Source: Artemia franciscana (lineage: Eukaryota; Arthropoda; Branchiopoda; Anostraca; Artemiidae). From it: a stretch of DNA of 64,000 nt. The notes under the pieces are model-generated. The model saw only the letters and a program-made list of their open reading frames with translations, had not been told where the DNA came from and did not search any database. Below, in pieces: positions 1-10,330 of the stretch; positions within the stretch are counted from its first letter, which is position 1; the number at the start of each line of letters is the position of its first letter. Where the stretch lies: NCBI RefSeq assembly GCF_032884065.1, contig NC_088867.1, forward strand, positions 50,899,317 through 50,963,316, written 5' to 3'. Both the position numbers and the translations under genes were made by a program.

Positions 1-553
1 CAAACAAATAAACACGCGTACGTGATCTGCCTTCTGGCAAAAAATACAAAATTCCACATTTTTGTAGATAGGAACTTGAAACTTCTACAATAGGGTTCTC
101 CGATACGCTGAATCTGACGGTGTGATTTTCGTTAAGATTCTATGACTTTTAGGGTGTGTTTCCACATATTTTCTAAAATAAGGGACATTTTCTCAGGCTC
201 GTAAGTTTTGATGGGCAAGACTAAACTTGATTAAACTTATATATTTAAAATTTTATATTTATTATATAAATTATTTTATATATTTATATTAGAGTCATAT
301 ATTTAATATTTAAAATTATGTATTTAGGGGGTTTTTCCCCCTATTTTTCTAAAACAAGGGAAATTTTCTCAGGCTCGTAACTTTTGATGGGTAAGACTAA
401 ACTTGATGAAACTAATAGATTGAAAATCAGCATTAAAATGCAATTCTTTTGATGTAGCTATTGGTATCGAAATTCCATTTTTTAGAGTTTTGCTTACTAT
501 TGAGCCGGGTCGCTCCTTACTACAGTTCGTTACCATGAACTGTTTGATATCTA
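1..553 (-). repeat. Family A interspersed repeat, reversed copy cut by the window edge
   Basis: Reading the minus strand from about 553, this matches the copies at 22230, 39362 and 62981: a hairpin (523-542), then the phrase AAGGAGCGACCCGGCTCAAT, and so on. The block from the CCCCC-flanked segment to TTTTGATGGG occurs twice (about 150-235 and 320-405), separated by an AT-rich insert at 240-310, so this copy contains an internal duplication. Confidence 0.8.
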
Positions 554-1394
554 GCCACAAAAAGTCACAAAAGGTAAGAAAGCAACTAAACAAAAATTCG
601 AAAACAACCAATTTTTCAGCAAACAAATTGAATTTTAGAATTCCTCCTACTTATACTCAAGGCTTTCAACCGTCAGGAATATCTAATTTCAGTCAATAGA
701 TGATTTATGAAAAAATGTGAAGGGGGCTGGGGCAGGGAAATTTTTTTTGGCGAAGTCAACCCCTATTTATGATCGATTTTTTCACATCTGAAAATGGTAG
801 TATGCCAATTTTCAAACAAAATTGCAGCGCCGTTTTGGATAAGAAAAAATGTACATTAGTATATGCATATATTGACCTATAGTTATTGCTCGTTTAATAA
901 GATGGATACAAATTTATTTTTTCCTTTGTTTCTATATATATTATCTATGTATATTTTGTATATTATATGTTTTGTATATAGCTATATTTTTGTATTGTTT
1001 GCTTAATTTGGGTGGGTAGCTTAAACACTAAAAATTTTACAGATGCAGAATCAGCACAAATGCATTCACTATTTGTATATATTGCTACAACAACAAATGA
1101 GAGAATATTGAGGACAATTTTTTCCCAAGACAGTGAACCAACAAAACCTATTTGAATATTTTGGCCCTATATCTAAGGATCGTCTTCAGCAATGAAAATA
1201 ATAAACAATAAAACACTTACAATAAAAGATCTCGGTTAAAAATCCGTTTTTTTATCACTTTTTAACGAAAAGTTCAGCTAAGACTGTGTGATAAAAGCTA
1301 ACATTTTACAAGCTAAAAAGGTTCATTCATTTCGCTAACTGTATTTATTAAAAATTGGAATAATTTCTTACTGCGATATTTGCCTTCTCTGCAG

Positions 1395-1865
1395 CTAATC
1401 TGATAGTTCTTTTGGGATTGGGCTTGTTTTTTTTTTCGTTCCTATTTTTGTTTTATTTTGAATTAGATTATTTTCTATAATGAATTTTGTGTACATAGGG
1501 TTGAGTGTATATTCACCCAAGTCTCTATTTAGGAATGTATTATTATTTAAGTTTCGTTTGATTTCGATTGCTTTGCGGACAGTTTGCTTCATTCCTAGGT
1601 CATTGCTAATTAGAATTGTTTCGTCAAATAGAACATAATGGTTTGGATTTTCAAAAATATGATTGCTTAAAGCTGAATCGATAGGTATGGAGTTATTTTT
1701 AGATTTCATTTCTTTTTCAATACTTTCTTTTAGTTGCTGTAATCTTGTTCCTAAATTTTGGTGGGTTCGACTAAAGTAATAAGTTCCGCAACTACATGGT
1801 ATTTGATACACCCCTCGTAGACGAGTACCTGGGGTTTTATCCTTAACAGAACTCAGAAAATTCAT
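1395..1865 (-). pseudogene. PLE GIY-YIG endonuclease-like domain
   Basis: An open stretch of about 156 codons. GVYQIPCSCGTYYFSRT is in the position of the GIY...YIG pair with the Cys motif usual in Penelope endonucleases, but YIG is degraded to YFS in this copy. LGTRLQQLK and SNHIFENPNHYVLFDET follow, as in PLE endonucleases. It is separated from the RT fragment by about 320 bp with stops. The opposite-strand copy at 2560-3000 preserves YIG but has its own stop codons. Confidence 0.75.
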
Positions 1866-2182
1866 TATGCTTAAATTACTTGTGAATACAACACGTAAAT
1901 CGTTTTTTAAACAAACTTTTTTTCAGTTTTGAAGTAATTTTCGGAACATAAGGTAGGTAAATCCTGCTTGTGGGTTTATTCGAATCGTTTACTGTTGTGG
2001 GATTTAAGGCTTCAGAAGAATGCATCTTTAATCTTTGAGCAATAACAGTATTTATGAGAGAAATTGGGGACCCGTTGCGAAAAAGTACGTCTATAATAAA
2101 ATTTAATTATTTTTTAATATACCGGCTCTGAACAGATATTAAGTACTCTATCCACAAGAGATATTACCACACCTCTTTTAAC

Positions 2183-2556
2183 CTATGGAGGATGCTTAGA
2201 TTTGAAGTGAAGGTATCTATTGTTAAGTGTAGGTTTTCTGTTAACCGTAAAATCAAGCTTATTCACACTGCGTATTATCAATACATCTGAAAAAGGTATT
2301 TTTCCATCTCTTTCGGTCTCTAGAGTGAATTGCAGGTTTCTATCGTAAGTATTTAAATATTCTAGAAAACCTTTAAGTTCACTTTCGCCATAATTCCAAA
2401 CCGAAATTGCGTCGTCCATGAAACGTCCCCAAAATACAGGATTAAGCAAATACGTATCCAGGGCCCAATTTTCAAGATTCTCGACGAAAGTATTTGCGAG
2501 TAGGCCTGATAGAAGTGCTCCCATAGGAAGGCCCCTTACCTGTTTGTAATATGACA
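2183..2556 (-). pseudogene. PLE reverse transcriptase, C-terminal fragment
   Basis: The open frame contains GLPMGALLSGLLANTFVE (RT motif with the PMG typical of PLEs), RFMDDAISVW (the catalytic xMDD box, both Asp present), then FTLETERDGKIPFSDVL and NRKPTLNNRYLHFKSKHP, which match the PLE-specific thumb region (x-PFLDV, YRKPT, RYLHxxSxHP). The N-terminal fingers and first catalytic Asp are missing because the copy is truncated at the head-to-head junction. Downstream, the linker to the endonuclease is broken by stops and frame changes, so the protein is not functional. Confidence 0.85.
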
Positions 2557-3640
2557 TGCTACATATTACACACACAGTTGTGGAAATTATTACATTGGTC
2601 GAACTTAACAAAATTTAGGAACAAGATTACAGCAACACAAAGAAAATATTGAAAAAGAAATAAAATCTAAAAATAACTCAATATCAACGATTCAGCTTTC
2701 AACAATCATATTTTTGAAAATCCAAACCATTATATTCTATTTGACGAAACAATTCTAATTAGCAATGACCCAGGAATCAAACAAACTGTCTGCGAAGCAA
2801 TCGAAATCAAATGAAACTTAAATAATAATACATCCCTGTATAGAGACTTGGGTGAATACACACTCAACCCTATGTACACAAAATTCATTATAGAAAATAA
2901 TCTAATTCAAAATAAAACAAAAATAGGAACGAACAAAAGCAAGCCCAATCCCAAAAGAACTATCAGATTAGTTGGAGTGAAGGCAAACATCGCAATAAGA
3001 AATTATTCCAATTTTTAATAAATACAGTTAGTGAAATGAATGAACCTTTTTAGCTTGTAAAATGTTAGCTTTCATCACACAGTCTTGGTTGAACTTTCGT
3101 TAAGAAATAATGGTGCCAAGGCTATTTAAAAAACAGATTTTTAACCGAGAACTTTTGTTGTAAGTGTTTTCTTGTTTATTATTTTCATTGCTGAAGACGG
3201 CCCTTAGATATAGGGCCGAAACATTCAAATAGGTTTTGTTGGTTCACTGTCTTGGGAAAAAACAAATGTCCTCATTATTCTCTCCTTTGTTGTTGTAGCA
3301 ATATATACAAATAGTGAATGCATTTGTGCTTATTCGGCATCTGTAAAATTTCTAGTGTTTAAGCTACCCACCCAAATTAAGCAAATAATACAAAAATATA
3401 GCAATATACAAAACATATAATATACAAAATATACATAGATAATATATATAAAAACAAAGAAAAAAATATACTTGTATCTATCTTATTAAACGAGCAATAA
3501 CTGTAGGCTAATATATGCATATACTAATGTACATTTTTTCTTATTCAAAACGGCGCTGCAATTTGTTTGAAAATTGGCATACTACCATTTTCAGCTGTGA
3601 AAAAATCGATCTAATTAGGGGTTGACTTCGCCAAAATTTG
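2557..3640 (+). mobile_element. Penelope-like element, copy 2 (endonuclease end and 3' tail), inverted relative to copy 1
   Basis: Plus-strand copy starting inside the GIY-YIG region: CGNYYIGRT is readable near 2575-2605, followed directly by a stop, then LGTRLQQHKENIEKE. A second in-frame stop interrupts the domain near 2813. The tail (3000-3640) matches copy 1 as an inverted repeat out to the AGGGGTTGACTTCGCC block. A further 20-odd bases just outside (3650-3672) repeat an internal tail segment at 3279-3302. Confidence 0.8.
3191..3221 (+). ncRNA. Hammerhead-like core in the PLE tail
   Basis: CTGAAGA (3191-3197) fits the hammerhead CUGANGA box. It is followed by one unpaired C, a 5-bp stem GGCCC/GGGCC (3199-3203 with 3213-3217) and GAAA (3218-3221). 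Penelope-like retroelements are published carriers of hammerhead ribozymes. A convincing stem I or NUH cleavage site was not found, and the extra base at the foot of stem II is non-canonical, so activity is not claimed. The copy 1 equivalent (minus strand, 1189-1158) has lost GAAA. Confidence 0.4.
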
Positions 3641-5818
3641 TTTTGGCGATTATTCTCTCCTTTGTTGTTGTACTATGGAAAGGCAGTGTCGTCTTCGTCA
3701 TTATTTATATATATTGCTTTCAAATTTAGTTTTTCGGCAACTAGCCTACTAGCAACTACTGCTGCTGGCAAGAACTACTACAGATGGCAAAACACCTACT
3801 GGCAAGTGTGGCTTCGATTTCCCGTTTATTACGGTGGAAGGTTTGAAACATCTCTAAGTTACTAATTTACAAAATTAGTATCTAATTTTAATTAGTATTA
3901 GTAACTAATAGTAACTAAAAAGTAACTAAGTAATTAATTAGTAACTAATAATTAAATATTAACAGAAAATTAGTAACAAAATTAGCCATAATTTACAAAA
4001 TCGTAAGCAAATACACTCTGTAGTTTCTGATAATGGCGAGCCATTAGGGAGGAGATCAAAATGAAACTAATCCACTCATGAGGATGACCTTGAATACAGT
4101 CATTAATTGGTGTATTTATAGTCAATCTAATAATGTCTAATAATTGACCGTATCTACATTCAATAAATATTATCATACCTTAGATGAGTGTACCTTAATG
4201 TTTTAAGCAAACGTAAAAATTAATGACGAAATGTTCTGTGTATCCCACCATTATTCTGAAGTTCCTATTTATAAGTTACTAGGGTATTTACCACCCAGCC
4301 CCCTCCAGCTCTTATATGACAGTGAAGCTTTTAGTACTAGTAACAGCTACCTGAAATACTGAAACAACAGAGAGTTATCTCAGAAGAAACTTTATGAAAG
4401 TCTATTTTTGTTTATAAATTTTACGAAACCCTACGTGTTAGTACAAATATTAATCTCAAACAAAAAAAAACACTTTATTTAAGAAATATGGCACAAATAA
4501 TTCCGAATAAAATTACTAAATAGTTTAACACAGTACTTTGAGTATCAATTTGCATTTTAATACAGATATCTACAGCAGAAATCTTCTGCTCCACAACGAT
4601 GTAGGAACGCCAGATCTATATAGCTGATAACCTGCTCTCAGTTCAAACCGATATATCGAGTTTTATGCTTGAGCGATACTACTGTTACACTTGCGATAAA
4701 AACGGGGCTACTTAAGGTTACAAGGTCACTAATGTGTCCCTTGAGTGATTCTTGGGAGTTTGGCTGTGTTCACCTGTCAAAGAAAATTGCTAAGATTCAC
4801 CAGTTAGAATAAAAATTATGGGGCAGTTTTTTCTTTCCTTTTTCTTTCTTTTTTTATTCAGATTATTTTTTATCAAAGATTTAGAATTGGAACTGCAGTT
4901 GCATTTATAGACAAAATTAGATAAAAAAAAATCTGAAGAGGTTTAGGAAATAATTAGTGACACAACTAAGGGCATATTTTCAAAGCCAGTTTCTTGCCAT
5001 GAAAATCATTTGCTTCGTTAGTACAATTGGTAAAGTCGACGATGAAAACGAATCATTCATCTTTTTTTTCGACACGTAAGACCACAGTGGGGATATTTTT
5101 CACAAATGCTGTAATTAAATTCACTTCCTTAGACATCAATCTTTTTCTTAGACATGCAAAGTTGTCCGAAATCAAATTTCAAATATTTAAGGCGAATGTT
5201 CTCTGTGCAAGATTTTGCTACCGTATTTCTCTGCAGTCCTGCGGTTTGATATTTCAGCGAAGTTTGCTCTCATTTGATAGCTGGGATTCAGCATGACGCT
5301 GAATCCCAGTTATTAGAAATTATCAGAAATTATGTTCTGAATTTTTTTTCTTATTTCTTTGGTTGTCAAGCTTACCCCTGTTTGAAAAAGTATGTTTGAC
5401 TGAAGTACCTCGTTAGAATAAAAGATTTAATCGTGATAGGGTTGAACGATAAAACAAAGTCAGAAAATATAGCTTCCCGAGAATACAACATTTCAGGGAA
5501 TCACCGCCATAACTGAAAGCAGGCATGTACGTAGGTCTTTTCGGGGAGGTTAATTGATAATTTGGATAAGAAGTGCCCAAAAATTCTGAAAAATATTCAA
5601 TTTTGGGAGATTTCAAGGCCCTTTCCCTGGCGTACACCCCTGAATCAAAACATTTTAAACTTTAAAATATCGCATTGCAGCAACTTGGGACTAAATGGCG
5701 AGCATAATTGTAGCTGTCTCGAGATATAAGTTGTCGACAAATTGTTGTTACTTTCAATTTTTGTGTGTGTACAGAAGTGGATGATTCATTCTTTACAATT
5801 CAATGGTAAATATAATAT
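3641..5818. other. 3' flank / probable 3' UTR side of the ems gene
   Basis: No recognised coding sequence. Contents: a partial tail repeat at 3650-3700 whose GGAAAGGCAGTG block recurs (minus strand) near 7800; an AT-rich repetitive stretch of TAGTAACTAA-like words (3880-3985); and a 12-bp hairpin at 5281-5309. Nothing else can be supported. Confidence 0.5.
5281..5309. other. Perfect 12-bp-arm hairpin downstream of the ems stop codon
   Basis: CTGGGATTCAGC (5281-5292) and GCTGAATCCCAG (5298-5309) are exact complements around a 5-nt loop. It lies about 510 nt past the ems stop, so it would be in the 3' UTR if the transcript runs that far. Confidence 0.7.
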
Positions 5819-6121
5819 TTACGACTCTGGGGGCTTTTGTTGATGGGATAAGAACTGTTGCTGCTGCTGTTGAAGCTGAAAAAGCTGATGACTTAAATAA
5901 GGATTGGAAAAAAATTCATTGTTTTGGTCTTCATCATCTTCACTTTCCTCTAGGTCTATTTCAGATTCGCTTTCTTCTTGTTTAATTTGATTTGAGGTGG
6001 ATGGTTCTCGTGGCAAACTGGGATCAGTCTTATCACCCTCTTTTGACGTCTGAAGAGGCTCTTCATCGTCGGTTTGGACGCGTTTGTGCTTTGTTCGACG
6101 ATTTTGGAACCAAACCTTAAC
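5819..6121 (-). CDS. ems: Empty spiracles/EMX-class homeobox protein, coding exon 3 (recognition helix and C terminus)
   Basis: Last coding exon, 303 nt including the stop, residues 258-357. Acceptor ATTCCAG|GT; phase 0 join to exon 2. It begins VKVWFQNRRTKHKR, the recognition helix, with Trp48, Phe49, Gln50 and Asn51 all present (protein W261, F262, Q263, N264), so DNA-binding residues look intact. Beyond the homeodomain there is an IKQE match to the sumoylation consensus at 303-306, an acidic Glu/Asp/Ser stretch (306-322), and a six-Gln run at 341-346. The tail ends PPES and stop. Candidate minus-strand polyadenylation hexamers downstream are ATTAAA at 5431-5426 and AATAAA at 4858-4853; neither can be chosen from sequence alone. 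Confidence 0.92.
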   Translation of the reverse strand, partial: VKVWFQNRRTKHKRVQTDDEEPLQTSKEGDKTDPSLPREPSTSNQIKQEESESEIDLEESEDDEDQNNEFFSNPYLSHQLFQLQQQQQQFLSHQQKPPES

Positions 6122-7348
6122 CTGGAATAATTTTGAGCTTCAGATTACGTTAAATTGTCAGTTATTAAGGTTAGCCATGTCCAGCTGCGAATTATAGTTA
6201 ATATACATATATAATTTTTATTAATTAAAAAATATTATATTTCTTATAATTTTATGTTATTTTTACTATTTATATATTAATTGAATTTTTTAATACTATA
6301 AATAATGAATATTATAAGTTACAATTCATATAATAATAAAATGATTATTGATTTTTTATATTATATAAATTTATAATATATTTTTACAATCTATTATAAA
6401 TATTTTTACTATTCCTAATTTTTATATTAAAAACCTAGAATAAAAAACTATTTCCGCGAATAGTTAACAATTATGTTGTGTTCTCCTGTAAATTATCAGA
6501 GTACGAGATATGTCCTTTAGTCTTAAATAGTATCAAATACTTCGTTTGGACTATTCCAAAATATACAAGGACAAGTGGTACCTTAAAAGGGAAAGCAGAC
6601 TTCTAAATCAAATTTTTCTAGGTTACAAGTCCATATTGGAAATAAGAACGGTTAGAGCAGAAGTATGCATGCATTGCAACCAGCGCCATTCAAAGAGGAA
6701 GAGCCTGCCCTGGGTGCCATGGCTGCGGAGGGGATGGGAAGTTGCTGCAGCTAGGGATTGCATATTTTGATAAACACTCTATTTGGTTGTTTTGCTTATA
6801 TTTTAGACGGGAGGGGACGGTGTAATTAATTTTTGCCGGGGCAAGCCCCAACTCTAAGAATGGCTCTGATTGTAATTATACATTTTAAAACAAAGTATGT
6901 GAGGTAAAAGTGATACTGACGGTCACAAGAGACTCCTATCGGTTCTGGAAACCGACCGTGGGACTTTCTCCGAATGTTATTTGATGCTATTAAGCTTTAA
7001 AATGGTTCAACGAAAATTAAATATAAATGGATAGATAAATAGATCAGTGTATTTAAAAGCAGAAGTGCCATATACGCAACAACAAAAAATTCAGGCAAAA
7101 CAAGGAGATCCCGAACAAAACAAACTACGAAACGAAAATTACCTAATCTGTACATCAAATAACTCAATCATTTAAGCTTTTTTTTAAATATAAATTTAAA
7201 ATTGGGAGGTATAGGGTCCAACAACAAACCGAAATGGCGACGAATGTTAATTAACATGAAGATGGACATCAAGCTTAAAACGAATATAAGTTGCAACTAA
7301 TGGAAAACAAATCGAACTTTAAAAAAACAGGAATTACAATAATTGAAA

Positions 7349-7635
7349 AATTAGACTAAAAATGAAATATTATCAGGAATAAGCTGGGAACTGCCTTCCT
7401 CCTCCACCTTCTCTAAAGTGGGGCCGAAAGCTTCCTTTGACCCCAACATCGTCTATATAGAATATAGAACTTTGTCTATTTAGAACTTCGTCTATATGCA
7501 ATGACAGCGAAATTGAAGAAATAGACTAAAATTGAGCAAAAACTATCGCGAATAACCTGGGAACTATCTTCCTCCTCCAACTTCTCTAAACTGGGGCGAA
7601 AGCTTCCTTTGACCCCAACTTCGTCTATATAGACT
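7349..7635. repeat. Direct tandem duplication, about 150-bp unit, two copies
   Basis: The segment with CTTCCTCCTCCA, TTCTCTAAA, GGGGC and AAGCTTCCTTTGACCCCAAC near 7390-7460 recurs near 7560-7635 with scattered substitutions. Both copies end in CGTCTATATAGA. Confidence 0.75.
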
Positions 7636-7881
7636 TGTTACGTGTCCTTGGAATTGGGATTACTCTGTGAATGACCCCATACATTCTTACTTGTATGGAA
7701 AGAGGAACTAGACGGACGATAGAGCCCAAGTGGATGTTTCAGCCTTTTTCTCTCTCCAAAAGATGGTCTTAGATAACCTCGAAGACCACACTGCCTTTCC
7801 ATGACGAAAATATAACAGTTCAAAATAGGGATGAAACCTTTTAATTGACAATGAAACAAATATAAAATTTTTAACCGGATA

Positions 7882-7912
7882 TTTCGAACACATATACAGT
7901 GTCCATCATCAG
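7882..7912 (-). ncRNA. Hammerhead-like core, left arm
   Basis: Minus strand: CTGATGA (7912-7906), one unpaired base, stem GGACAC/GTGTTC (one G-U pair) and GAAA (7885-7882). It is the inverted counterpart of the right-arm core. Confidence 0.4.
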
Positions 7913-7936
7913 CAGTAAAACTGCTGAATTTTACTG

Positions 7937-7967
7937 CTGATGATGAACACTGTATATGTGTTCGAAA
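7937..7967 (+). ncRNA. Hammerhead-like core, right arm
   Basis: CTGATGA (7937-7943), one unpaired T, stem GAACAC/GTGTTC (7945-7950 with 7958-7963) around a 7-nt loop, then GAAA (7964-7967). A short possible stem III follows, but no matching stem I was seen. Confidence 0.4.
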
Positions 7968-8621
7968 TATCCAGTTTAAAAATTTATATTTGTTTCACTG
8001 CCAATTAAAAGGTTTCGTTCCTATTTTGAACTGTTATATTTTCATTAAGGATGGTCTTCTTGAACCGCATCGATCACTCACACAAAAATTGTTCGGATGG
8101 TATCTGCCTATATAAAAAACGATAGAGACGTAGGATGAACTTAATGTTGGATACCTTTCTAAGATTATATACCACGATTTTCAAATAGCATTACTGCACA
8201 AGAAGCTTTGATATTCTACAAAAGTTACCTGGTCCTCAATCTATCTCAAGTCCTTAAGAAGGCTGTTATATATTATATATGCATCTTTAAGTACAGCACT
8301 TGGATTTTTAACAGCGTTCAATTGTTCCAATGTAGATCTCTAAAGAAAACATATAAAACGATTGTTACATTCATTCTTTTATGGATTTCTCCCATAAAAA
8401 TGAAAATCAACCAAGTTAATTGTTCCCTTTTTTCTTCGCCTTGCTATATTTCTGAACACTAGTTGACTTTATTAGCTTTCTGTTGAGGGGGTGACCACTT
8501 TCCACGGGCTCTGCATGGCGCAAAGTACACCATGATTTGCGCAAAAAGTAGTAGCTGAGGGGTGGCTGTCTTCCAGATATCATGTACACCATGTGGAGTG
8601 TGTCAAGCGTGATGGAACTGT

Positions 8622-8882
8622 TCAAAGCATTTTGGGGAGTGCTCCGAGCGTGGCAGAACTGTGCAGAACATATGAGTCCTTAGATTTGTACCAGGTGGTG
8701 GGAGCCAGCTCGCCCATGGAAGTTGCAATGTGAATGTGTGCTCCAGACGGCTGAGCAAGCTGCACACCAAGATGACACAAGGTGTCGAGAGCTGATACCC
8801 CCTCGCCTTCTGCTATTTCGATACTTCTTTCACGAAGTATAGACACCAAGACATGAAACATGAGGATTTGTCTTATGGCCAA
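8622..8882 (-). CDS. Unrecognised 86-codon ORF in a GC-richer island
   Basis: The block 8480-8880 is clearly GC-richer than its intronic surroundings. The minus strand encodes an 86-residue frame with AEGEGVSALDTLCHLGVQLA and SGAHIHIATSMGELAPTTWY, which looks protein-like but matches no family I recognise. A 37-bp direct duplication occurs at 8597-8670. It may be a retroposed gene piece or a mobile-element fragment; there is no evidence of an intact gene. Confidence 0.2.
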   Translation of the reverse strand: MAIRQILMFHVLVSILRERSIEIAEGEGVSALDTLCHLGVQLAQPSGAHIHIATSMGELAPTTWYKSKDSYVLHSSATLGALPKML

Positions 8883-9504
8883 AAACAGTATATTATTCCA
8901 GTTAATTTACCAAATTCCTCTTAACTTCCCCCACTTCCGGATAAGCCTATTCAGTTTGTTCAGAGACATAATCGTAATTTTGTCGATTATTTTTATGTTA
9001 CGCTCATTTCCTGATCCAACCAATAGGAGACGGCTTTTAATAGGAATTTCTTATTGCTACGTTCAACGTAACAACGCCTAGCTATTGTACCAGCTCAAGT
9101 GTGACGTATGGGGATGAGGCTAATGGCTTTAGCCTTGGGAATCCCTCTGGAAACTCTCGAATAAGAGACCTATTCAAAGCTATAAGTTTTCCTTATATGG
9201 TCGTTAAGCATGGAATCATGAATAAAGTATGGATAGACAAATTTTTGGTGAAGGGATGAATTTATTTATATGTTTTGCAGCTGCTGTAATTGGGGCTGGT
9301 ATACAACTAAGCAGAAAACGAAAGGAAAAGGGAAAAAAGGAAACTAGGGTCAAAATTAGTACAGACCTATATTATTCTAATGATTAATGAGTGTTAAAAA
9401 GGATAATTCAAAACACATAGTTTAAATAAATATTTGAGCTGTTGTTTTAAAACAAATAGTTAAAATTTCTTACTAAGCAAATAGCTGAGGCAATAGCTTC
9501 AAAC

Positions 9505-9655
9505 CAGGAGCGTAGCTGCAGCATTTTTATTGGGGAGGGCAAGAGAGGTCTATATCTGGAGAGTCAAGAGGCACAAGCTATATAATAATTTTTCTTTAAA
9601 TTATTGGGGGGGGCAACTACCCCCTTGTCCCCCTTCCAAACGACGCCATTGCTTC
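9505..9655 (+). mobile_element. Short MITE/SINE-like repeat, family D
   Basis: About 150 bp beginning near AGGAGCGTAGCTGCAG with a G-run, GAGAGTCA, TATATAATAATTTT, a second G-run, and ending near AACGACGCC. The same order appears reversed at 15140-15290. No coding capacity. Confidence 0.6.
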
Positions 9656-9939
9656 AAACAGAAAGTGTGGATTAGAACAAAACTCAATTTACCTTTCACA
9701 TACTTGGATGATCAAAATGCAAGCAAAAACAGTTTGATATAAATAGTTAATGTAGGATTGGTATCGCAAACTAAACCCACTTCACAGAGTCTTTCTCAAG
9801 TAACTATAGAACTTCACCAAGTACAAAGCTTCACCAAGTAACTATAGAGCTTTCAATGCTTGTACATACATCAACGAACAAAAAAAGAAAATTGTTTTCA
9901 CTCATTGTGTCAATAAATCGCTATGTTTTGCTAGGTCAA

Positions 9940-10045
9940 ACAGAAAGGGGTAACAAACTGTAATAAGGAGCGACCTAGCTCAATAGTAACCGAAACTCTA
10001 AAAAACGGAACTTTGATACCAATAGATATGTTACCGTTACTGTCC
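9940..10045 (+). repeat. Family A fragment (hairpin-end portion only)
   Basis: Contains AAGGAGCGACCTAGCTCAAT and AACTCTAAAAAACGGAAC, matching the start of family A, but ends after about 100 bp. Confidence 0.7.
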
Positions 10046-10049
10046 GAAA

Positions 10050-10180
10050 TCTTTCGACATCCACCGGTGAACTTGAACAAAAAAATAGTCGCTTGATATA
10101 TGTTTGAATAATTTCTTAAACATTCCTATTTCTGACTTTCACCAGAGAATGTTGACATTCACCATGCACTAATGGTAAAT
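10050..10180. repeat. Cluster of ACCGGT-centred palindromic motifs, left of integrase
   Basis: Includes CGACATCCACCGGTGAAC at about 10056 and decayed relatives (ACTTTCACCAGAGAATGTTG, GACATTCACCATG) up to 10165. The same motif recurs right of the integrase. Confidence 0.5.
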
Positions 10181-10330
10181 GTTGATCATTTCTGAGATTT
10201 ATATTTTCTTCTCCGTAATTCAGTCAAGATACATTTTTCAACACCCTTTCTGGGAAGATTGACTAAGAACGTAAGACACATTGAATTTTTAATGAGAAAA
10301 GAAAATAATAATAATAAAAAATTTCGCTTA

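Larger units (their letters stand above)
744..2556 (-). mobile_element. Penelope-like element (PLE), copy 1, 5'-truncated
   Basis: Minus-strand PLE remnant with an RT fragment followed by a GIY-YIG-like endonuclease fragment and about 640 bp of 3' tail. This domain order is that of Penelope-like retroelements. The 5' part (upstream RT) is absent: the homology stops near 2556, where an oppositely oriented second copy begins. Its last 640 bp are an inverted repeat of 3000-3640. Confidence 0.85.
7799..8050. repeat. Foldback (inverted repeat) with two hammerhead-like cores
   Basis: About 122-bp arms, 7799-7920 and 7929-8050, are near-perfect complements around a short palindromic centre. The outer left flank (GGAAAGGCAGTG on the minus strand at 7800) also occurs at 3676 next to the Penelope-like pair, linking this foldback to PLE-type tails. 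Confidence 0.8.

Noticed and set aside
523..542. Helitron 3' end for family A
   Set aside because: The hairpin is Helitron-like and one copy is followed by CTAG, but the other copies lack a consistent CTRR end and no 5' TC or Rep/helicase is visible. Kept only as a possibility.
3181..3245. Claim of an active hammerhead ribozyme
   Set aside because: No convincing stem I or cleavage triplet and one extra base before stem II; only the core resemblance is reported.
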